Shown here piece after piece: positions 27,851 to 34,331 of a stretch of 34,331 nt of DNA. Every line of letters starts with the position of its first letter. Within the stretch, counting starts at the first letter, position 1. The DNA is taken from the NCBI GenBank assembly GCA_051453625.1, contig JBOZIK010000001.1:168783621-168817951 (forward strand), in the 5' to 3' direction. The position numbers and the translations under genes are program-made. The notes under the pieces are model-generated. The model saw only the letters and a list, made by a program, of their open reading frames with translations. It had not been told where the DNA came from and did not search any database. This DNA comes from Welwitschia mirabilis (taxonomy: Eukaryota > Gnetophyta > Gnetopsida > Welwitschiales).

Positions 27851-29484
27851 GTGGACATTTCAACACATCAACCAAAGTTGAAAGACTTGCCTAACAATCT
27901 TAAATATAACTTTGTAAATGGTGACCTGAGGAAACCTTTGATTATCTCATCAACTTTGTCTAAGATTGAAGAAGCTCAAGTAATTAATGTGCTAACCAAA
28001 GAATTGCAAGCTTTTTTTACATGGGATCATAAAGATTTATGTGGTATTCCTCCTAAAATTGTTTTAACATGAACTTTATCTAGAGGAAAACACTAAGCCT
28101 ATAAGACAAACTCAAAGAAGATTAAACCCACATTATGATAAGTCGTCAAAGAAGAAATCATTAAATTAGTTGATGCTAATATTTTTTTATCCTTTTACAA
28201 ATAGTGAATGGGTTAGTTCTTTAATTGTAGTTTCTAAGTGAGGAAAATGGAGAATACACATCGCTTTTAGAAAAGTCAATGAACAAACAAAGAAAGATCA
28301 TTCCCATTACATTTCCTAGATCAAATTTTGGATCAATTGCAAAGTCATGAACATTATTGCTTCTTAAATGGCTAGAATAGATCCAAGAAATTTACATTGC
28401 AAAGGAGGACCAATCCACAACTAATTTTACCTCACCTTTTGGGACTTTTGTTTATAGATAAATGTCTTTGGCATGGGTGATGCCTTAGGAACCTTTCAAA
28501 AGGCTATGATAGGCATCTTTATTGATATGCTAGAAGAATGTATTGAAGTTTTTATGGATGATTTTTCTTTATGGAGAGATTCGTTTGATCAAACTTTGGA
28601 AAGGCTAGGATGCGTTTTGGACAAATGTATAGAAATTGGCTTAAGATTCAGTTAGGAGAAGAGTGTATTTTCAGTTCAAAACGGAATCGTCCTTGGGCAT
28701 ATAGTGTCAAAACAAGGGATTGAGGTTGACCCTTCAAAAGTTCGAGTCATTAAGGATATGACACTTCCAACTAATTTGAAACAAACTAGATCCTTCTTAG
28801 GCCATGTTAAATTTTATGGGAGGTTTGTTAAAGACTCTCAAAAATTTTGCAAATCTTTTCATCAAATTCTAGAGAAGGACATCAAATTTGAAGGACTAAT
28901 TCATGTCAAGAAGCTTTTCAAGTCCCAGAAGAGAAAAACTCAATTGCATCTATTTTAATTAGGCCTAATTGGTCCAAAGATTTTGAACTCATGTCTGACA
29001 GTAGTGATTATGCTATGGGTAGGGTCTCAAGGCACAAAAATGGTAGAAACTTCCATGTGATTGATTACACTAGCAAAACTTTTTTTGGTGCTCAACTCAA
29101 TTATACAATTGTGGAAAAAAGAGTTACTATGTCTTTCTCTTGAAAAGCTTCACCATTATCTATCAAGATATAACACCAACATTTGTTATGACCACTCACC
29201 CATAAATTATCTCATGAACAACATATGTTATGATCACTCACCCATAAATTATCTCATGAACATCTATTATGGTCACTCACCCATAAATTATCTCATGAAC
29301 AAAGCAACCATGAAAGTCCACCTTATAAGATGGATTTTATTGCTTCAAGAATCCAGTCTCAATGTAATAGACACAATTGGAAAATAGAATGTTGTGGCTA
29401 ATCATCTCTCATGTTTGCCTCTTTCACCTTCTTTCACTAAACCCTTGGTTATCAAAGATGAATTTCTTGATGAACATCTATTTT
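27851..29484 (+). pseudogene. Gypsy reverse transcriptase and RNase H, decayed
   Basis: RT entry: LKDLPNNLKYNFVNGD and PLIISSTLSKIEEAQVINVL (from about 27875). Fingers/palm: EWVSSLIVVSK and GKWRIHIAFRKVNEQTKKDH (about 28205-28300). The catalytic motif is FMDDFS (28550-28567), the form used by Athila-like elements, with both Asp kept. NGIVLGHIVSKQGIEVDPSK and RSFLGHVKFYGRFVKD (to about 28850) match the RT connection. RNase H: LMSDSSDYAMG and FHVIDYTSKTFFGAQLNYT (about 28985-29105), then the DHSPINYLMN block, here three times in a row (29178-29300), and LIRWILLLQESSLNVIDTIG. Stops and shifts occur in several places. The frame enters a gap at 29485. Confidence 0.9.
29178..29300 (+). repeat. In-frame triplication inside gypsy RNase H
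   Basis: Three consecutive copies of a 42-, 42- and 39-bp unit encode NICYDHSPINYLMN, NICYDHSPINYLMN and IYYGHSPINYLMN. All three stay in frame. The Asp of D-H-S, corresponding to the last catalytic acid of RNase H, is kept in the first two and is Gly in the third. Confidence 0.92.
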
Positions 29485-30143
29485 NNNNNNNNNNNNNNNN
29501 NNNNNNNNNNNNNNNNNNNNNNNNNNNNNNNNNNNNNNNNNNNNNNNNNNNNNNNNNNNNNNNNNNNNNNNNNNNNNNNNNNNNNNNNNNNNNNNNNNNN
29601 NNNNNNNNNNNNNNNNNNNNNNNNNNNNNNNNNNNNNNNNNNNNNNNNNNNNNNNNNNNNNNNNNNNNNNNNNNNNNNNNNNNNNNNNNNNNNNNNNNNN
29701 NNNNNNNNNNNNNNNNNNNNNNNNNNNNNNNNNNNNNNNNNNNNNNNNNNNNNNNNNNNNNNNNNNNNNNNNNNNNNNNNNNNNNNNNNNNNNNNNNNNN
29801 NNNNNNNNNNNNNNNNNNNNNNNNNNNNNNNNNNNNNNNNNNNNNNNNNNNNNNNNNNNNNNNNNNNNNNNNNNNNNNNNNNNNNNNNNNNNNNNNNNNN
29901 NNNNNNNNNNNNNNNNNNNNNNNNNNNNNNNNNNNNNNNNNNNNNNNNNNNNNNNNNNNNNNNNNNNNNNNNNNNNNNNNNNNNNNNNNNNNNNNNNNNN
30001 NNNNNNNNNNNNNNNNNNNNNNNNNNNNNNNNNNNNNNNNNNNNNNNNNNNNNNNNNNNNNNNNNNNNNNNNNNNNNNNNNNNNNNNNNNNNNNNNNNNN
30101 NNNNNNNNNNNNNNNNNNNNNNNNNNNNNNNNNNNNNNNNNNN
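29485..30143. other. Assembly gap, 659 N
   Basis: Unresolved sequence between RNase H and the integrase zinc-binding domain. Confidence 0.95.
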
Positions 30144-31410
30144 ACTCAAAAATGTTAATTATCTTGCATGTTCAAAACACCTCCTACGTGGGACTCCATC
30201 TTAGTATAAAGTATTTCTTCATAGGATAGGGAAATATGAATGGGTCTCCTCCTTTTTGTATAAAGCATGTAAAGATCAAATCATGAGGAAATGTATCTCA
30301 ACATGGGAACAAGAGGTCATTCAGCTATGTAATGGAGGAATTTGTGGAGGACATTTTAGTGGAAACAAAACAACCATGAAAATTCTTCATGCAAGATTCT
30401 ATTGGCCTTGTCATTTCCATGCTTCTTTTGAATTTATCCGGAAATGTAAAGCTTGTCAAAAATTTAGGGGGTTAACTCATAAGGAGAATATGCCACTTCA
30501 ACCCATCGTTGAGTGTGAGCCATTTGATCGTGGGGGAGTTGATTTTATTGGACACTTAGATTCCATACACTCCCCATCCTTCCCCAACCATTGAGTGTGA
30601 GGCATTTAGACCTCCCCACACTTTGCACCCTTCCCTGCTTTTTGTGGGAAAAAAAATATATTTGTCGCCATTGATTATGCAACTAAATGGGTAGAAGCAA
30701 TTCCTACCATCACAAATGGTGCTTTGAATGTTTGTCATTTTGTCAAATCCCATCTTTTCTCTTGTTTTGGTCTTCCTAGAATTCTTATTAGCAATCAAGG
30801 AACAAATTTCATTAAGAAGATATTTACAAACCTTCTTTTGCAATTAGGGATAGAGCACTGCGTTGCCAATGCTTACCATCCTCAAGCAATCAGATAAGTT
30901 GAAAATTCTAGCAGCAAAATTAGAAAGATACTTCAAAAAACTATTAGCTTTTCTTGTAAGAGCTTGGATCTAAAGCTTGATGACGTCCCTTGGTCTTACA
31001 AAACAACTTGGTGTAATTCTCTTGGTTTTTCCCCTTATGAATTGGTTTATGGCAAATCTTGTGTACTTCTAGCTAATATTGTTTTTCATTTCTTCAAGAC
31101 TTGTCATACTTTGAATCTAGTAGATCAAGAATCTAATCGTTATGATCGCCTCCTCCAAATTCAACATCTTGACGAGAAAAGAATACAAGCCCTTACCCAC
31201 TAGTTTATAGCCAAAGCCCAAGCTAAACTTTATCACTAAAGCTAGTATGATTTATAATAAGCTTGTGTCTAGATGGTTAGGACCATAATGTATTGCCAGA
31301 ATTTATCTTAATCAGTCTATATGTATTCAAGATATTACCACTCAAGAAATCTTGCATGTTAATGGGCAACATTTAAAACCTTACTTTTATAGTGACCCTT
31401 TAGGATAAGA
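30144..31410 (+). pseudogene. Gypsy integrase, decayed
   Basis: Zinc-binding domain: QLCNGGICGGHFSGNKT and FIRKCKACQKF (about 30320-30466); the first His of the H2C2 set is Asn here, while the second His and both Cys remain. Core: GGVDFIG holds the first Asp, and after a disrupted part (about 30555-30650) ATKWVEAIP (30680-30706) is clear. The second acid is lost (ISNQGTNF; family has Asp instead of Asn), then CVANAYHPQ and VENSSSKIRKIL with the Glu kept. DVPWSYKTTWCNSLGFSPYE and LVYGKSC follow (about 30980-31070). The C-terminal VNGQHLKPY lies at 31358-31384. With stops and two lost ligands it is inactive. Confidence 0.9.
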
Positions 31411-31747
31411 CTCCAATATAGTGGAATAACTTCACCTAGTAGACCCCTTGCAAAAGGGGAACACTCTGTGATCGCTTAAAATCTTGTTAGTAGTAATATT
31501 GAGGAGGAATATGAGGATTGTTCTTTCGGATATTTCTATGGTTAGTTCACTTTCATTTTTACAATTTACATGTTACAAATGATTTTCTCAAATATGAGCT
31601 ATCCAAATGCAATCCACTTGATATCATAGTTCTGAAAAGATTTTATGAGGTATCTACGAGGAGTTAGGTTAATCAAACAAATGGGTCAGTTGTTTTTCCA
31701 ACCAAAAAACAAAAAAACAAAAAAAAAAAGAAAAAGAAAAAGAATCC

Positions 31748-31750
<3 letters not shown>

Positions 31751-31794
<44 letters not shown>
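31751..31794 (+). repeat. (AG)22 microsatellite
   Basis: Uninterrupted AG dinucleotide repeat of 44 bp, preceded by an A-rich run (31706-31740), in the 3' tail of the gypsy element. Confidence 0.98.
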
Positions 31795-31798
<4 letters not shown>

Positions 31799-31839
31799 CA
31801 AACAACAAAAAGAAGAGGAATATGAATTGGGAGATAGCT

Positions 31840-31901
31840 TTCTAAATGTATGCTAAGCCTGTTTGTGGTTTTCTAAATGTATGCTAAGCCTGTTTGTGGT
31901 T
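31840..31901 (+). repeat. Perfect 31-bp tandem duplication
   Basis: Bases 31840-31870 and 31871-31901 are identical (unit begins TTCTAAATGTATGC and ends TTTGTGGTT). It directly precedes the polypurine tract of the gypsy element. Lack of differences suggests a recent event compared with the element's decay. Confidence 0.95.
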
Positions 31902-31902
31902 G

Positions 31903-31911
31903 AAAAAGGGG
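31903..31911 (+). other. Probable gypsy polypurine tract
   Basis: AAAAAGGGG directly before TGTGTCTTGG, the likely start of the 3' LTR. Position after integrase and tail is right for a PPT. Confidence 0.6.
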
Positions 31912-32720
31912 TGTGTCTTGGGCAACACCTATGTCATGGGAGTGCCATACTGATGTGAGTAGAAGTTTAACAAATGGGTTCCCAGCCCACATTTTCTATA
32001 GATTATATGGTATGGTTTTGATTCCTTCTAGAGGAATTCTAATGTAGGTAGCTGAGATGTGTCAACCATGGGGGGCATAGGGGTTTTCGATCCTTGTTTT
32101 GGCTAGGAAGAACACTTATGTAATATATAGTAGCTTCAAAATGTTGCCTCAAATATAAATAGCTGGCCTTTCCTTTCATTTCAACTCCGATTTAATGACT
32201 AGATAAGATGTTATGAAATTGACAATGGTGTGATTTGAGCTTGGTGTATACCTTTGAAAATTGTTTGCACTAAGATGGATTATTCCTTTAAGGACTTGGC
32301 TACCCTTCATTAATTCTTCGAAAATCATCCTCTACTCCTCTCTGTTTCTACATCGTAATTAGGCACACCTCGTACAATGTTTGTAAATAGTTCTTTCTCC
32401 AGTTGGCTAATTGTCTTAACAACAAGCATTTTCATTGTATAGTATTGCCCACCCAAGACTTTTCTACCCCCCACTACAATCCATGTGAACTGGTGGAGCA
32501 TGGATTTTTGTAAAAATCTTGATTTGCCCCATTTTTTAACTCATCACTTCTTATCGTTTGTCTATCAGCCAACAATGCAAGTCACAACAATAGCCTAAAT
32601 GATCACCATCGCTACTTGCATAGTCTAGCGATGAAAGTCATAATGCAACTTCACTGGTTGTTGTCACTACTTAGCATCATAGTTATTAACGCGTTGCTAC
32701 TTCTTGTGGCCTAATGACGA
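31912..32720 (+). repeat. Probable gypsy 3' LTR, right end uncertain
   Basis: Starts TGTGTCTTGG after the PPT. A TATA-like ATATAAATAG is at about 32153-32162. The part near 32600-32720 (CATCGCTACTTGCA, TCTAGCGATG, TTGCTACTTCTTG) resembles the GCTACTTG-rich DNA near 12350 and 24760. The LTR end (ATCACA) was not found, so the right limit is set where resemblance stops. Confidence 0.5.
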
Positions 32721-33835
32721 CCTAACGACATATTGCGACTGTTATAAAACCATATCGTTTACTTCATTTTCATTGCAACTCAGCTGTTCCAGCTTCATTC
32801 ACATCACGACTTTGAGCATCTAGCAACTTTCTAGTGCTTTTACTCTTTTCTTCTAGAACTCTAGACACATCGTCAAGTACGTTTTCTTCCTTTTTAGTGG
32901 AATTTTCACTTTGCACTCTAAGGCTCTCTACATTAGTGACATTTTTTTGGCAAAAGAATATTTCCTACTTGTTTTTGGTTTATTAGTATTTTTATCAGTT
33001 TACTAGTTATCAATCTAAATTTGGAGAGATCTTCTTGTCATAGTGCCTTTTTAGATTTGGAGAAAACTTCCCTTCGCTCATTTAAATCAATAGTAAAGTT
33101 GGTTGTTTATTACATACCAAGCATAGCTTGAGGTATCTGTGCATATGGAATTACCTTGAGTGCAAACCTAGTCTTCTTTTAGCATAGCATGGTTACAACA
33201 AGGAGATATGTTTGTTTCTTTAACTTCTCATATAATTATCCTACATATGTCATTGGCCTTTAATCAACTTAATCTAACTAGCTTTTTTTTCCCTGCTTAT
33301 TGTACCCACAAGTTTAGCGAGACCGATTAAAATTCAGTCTTCAATTTTACAGAACTCCACTTCTCTGTATTCTCTTGGTTTAGCCATCTAACCCCTACTT
33401 AGTCAGTGGATGCTTTCCTTCTCTTTACCCCTTTGTGTTACAAAGTTTTTCATGCAACTATCTAGGATCTTAACCATAGCTTTTGGGGGGACAATAGTGG
33501 AACAACAACATGTAGCTATGGATGTAATGACAAAGGTTTCAAGGATGCATTTGGCCATAGCTGATAGAAATTGACACACCAAGTTTATCAATTGGGTGTC
33601 AATTTTTCTACTTTAGAAGAATGGCTAATAAGATAAAAATATTGTTTGTTTCCTTTCATCAACAAAATTGGTATTTTCAATGTCTTTCTTACTATGTATG
33701 TAACACCCACTCTCATATTGGATTGTACTCTATACCAGGAGAAATGCAATTGACTTTTGAATATATGTTTTATCTTCTCTCCTATTCTATAAAATTACTT
33801 AGTGCTTGCACAATCCCTTTCTTATGAAAAATAGT
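32721..33835. other. No recognisable gene
   Basis: AT-rich DNA with short frames of low quality. It may include the remaining gypsy LTR, but I cannot support an end. Confidence 0.4.
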
Positions 33836-33839
33836 TTAT

Positions 33840-34248
33840 ATCACTTAAGAGTCTAACCTTGATTATGTTCCTGAGGTTCAACCTCAAGAGACTCCTGAGG
33901 TGGAAGAAGAAGTGAGAAAGGAAGAAATCAGAAATCTAATATTCAAAAGGCCCAATTTTTGTTGAGAAATCTTTTGAATAGTTTCTAACACAAATTGATA
34001 GTTCAATTATGGATAAGGTGAATGCAACAAGGTGGAAATGGATAATAGCAGCAGAAGACAGATTCCTAGATTGGGAAATTAGAGAGTTCTACCTTAAAAT
34101 TGGTAGAACTAGAGAGAATGACAAAGACCTCCTAATATCCATAGTCTCTGGTGTCCACATCAAAATCGGAGTGCACACCACGACACATGAGCTAGGGATG
34201 TTAGCGAAAAGTAGGATATTTCTTTCTTTGATCGGTACATTTATGTAG
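33840..34248 (+). pseudogene. Fragment like the SIRE third ORF (plant transposon protein-like)
   Basis: First part: YVPEVQPQETPEVEEEVRKE, an acidic linker, interrupted by stops. Then from ATG 34009 a 79-residue open frame including RWKWIIAAEDRFLDWEIREF, YLKIGRTREND and LLISIVSGVHIKIGVHTTTH. The order W…E-x-REFY, then LIS-V-GV-I, resembles the region of putative plant transposon proteins that also gives LFYANAKF…TYVF in the third ORF at 17578-18330. This suggests another SIRE-like fragment in plus orientation. Similarity is by pattern only; a host protein is not excluded. Confidence 0.4.
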
Positions 34249-34331
34249 TGAAATAAGGCCATGAGTGTGCTTATCCCTAATTGTATAGCAATATTTGGAT
34301 GCTAAAGGGGTAAGGCAATTCAAGCTAAAAT

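Noticed and set aside
29377-30204. Frames of 223-275 codons
   Set aside because: Mostly the 659-N gap; the real coding parts on each side are RNase H and integrase pieces.
32940-32960. A second gypsy LTR end and PBS (GTGACATTTTTTTGGCAAAA)
   Set aside because: Resembles CACATTTTGGC only loosely, and no gag or leader similarity follows.

Overview
This window is a stretch of flowering-plant nuclear DNA, AT-rich and without operons, rRNA, tRNA or CRISPR. It consists mainly of decayed, partly nested LTR retrotransposons. The assignment rests on plant-type Ty1/copia and Ty3/gypsy polyproteins, primer-binding sites (PBS) complementary to plant initiator tRNA-Met next to LTR ends, polypurine tracts (PPT) at LTR starts, and possible GT-AG exons. 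Nine assembly gaps (N runs) interrupt it, so some junctions cannot be read. No intact gene of known function was found; essentially every recognisable reading frame carries stops or frameshifts.

Layout, left to right. 1-1593: minus-strand copia DNA of the long-LTR, SIRE-like type: a broken gag, a PBS, a 996-bp LTR, and on the far side of that LTR a polypurine tract and 3' untranslated tail. 1694-4184: a second, unrelated copia element (minus) with gag, protease, integrase, PBS and a clean 301-bp 5' LTR; it lacks everything after the integrase. 4185-8870: mostly unassigned DNA with two possible host exons (4986-5094, 6059-6089), a 695-bp gap and an unrecognised coding remnant. 8870-12395: gag and protease of an Athila-like gypsy element (minus) with PBS and part of its LTR. 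12400-15560: largely unassigned. 15560-15852: a copia integrase fragment. 15853-22606: the best-preserved element, a SIRE-like copia element (minus) with two LTRs, gag with two zinc knuckles, an internally deleted pol and a third ORF between pol and the 3' LTR. It sits inside an older copia element whose gag, PBS and LTR follow at 22612-23760. 24294-24592: a fragment of an HSP70 coding sequence. About 24700-32720: a longer copy of the same Athila-like gypsy family, now on the plus strand. 33840-34248: a piece resembling the third ORF of SIRE-like elements.

The most unusual signal is a repeated architecture inside the SIRE-like elements. Octamers of the form GG-N4-CC occur in pairs with starts 18-23 bp apart (mostly 22), and the pairs recur every 53-72 bp. 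The octamer differs by place: GGACGTCC in the first LTR (5 pairs), GGTCGCCC in the two LTRs of the second element (7 pairs each), and GGTCGACC in that element between pol and the third ORF (5 pairs). Spacing is kept while the octamer changes, which suggests selection or a repeat-generating mechanism acting on helical spacing.

Other points of note: an LTR flanked by both a PPT and a PBS (a tandem element pair sharing one LTR), an in-frame triplication within the gypsy RNase H, and an assembly gap whose two edges are the same 41 bp.
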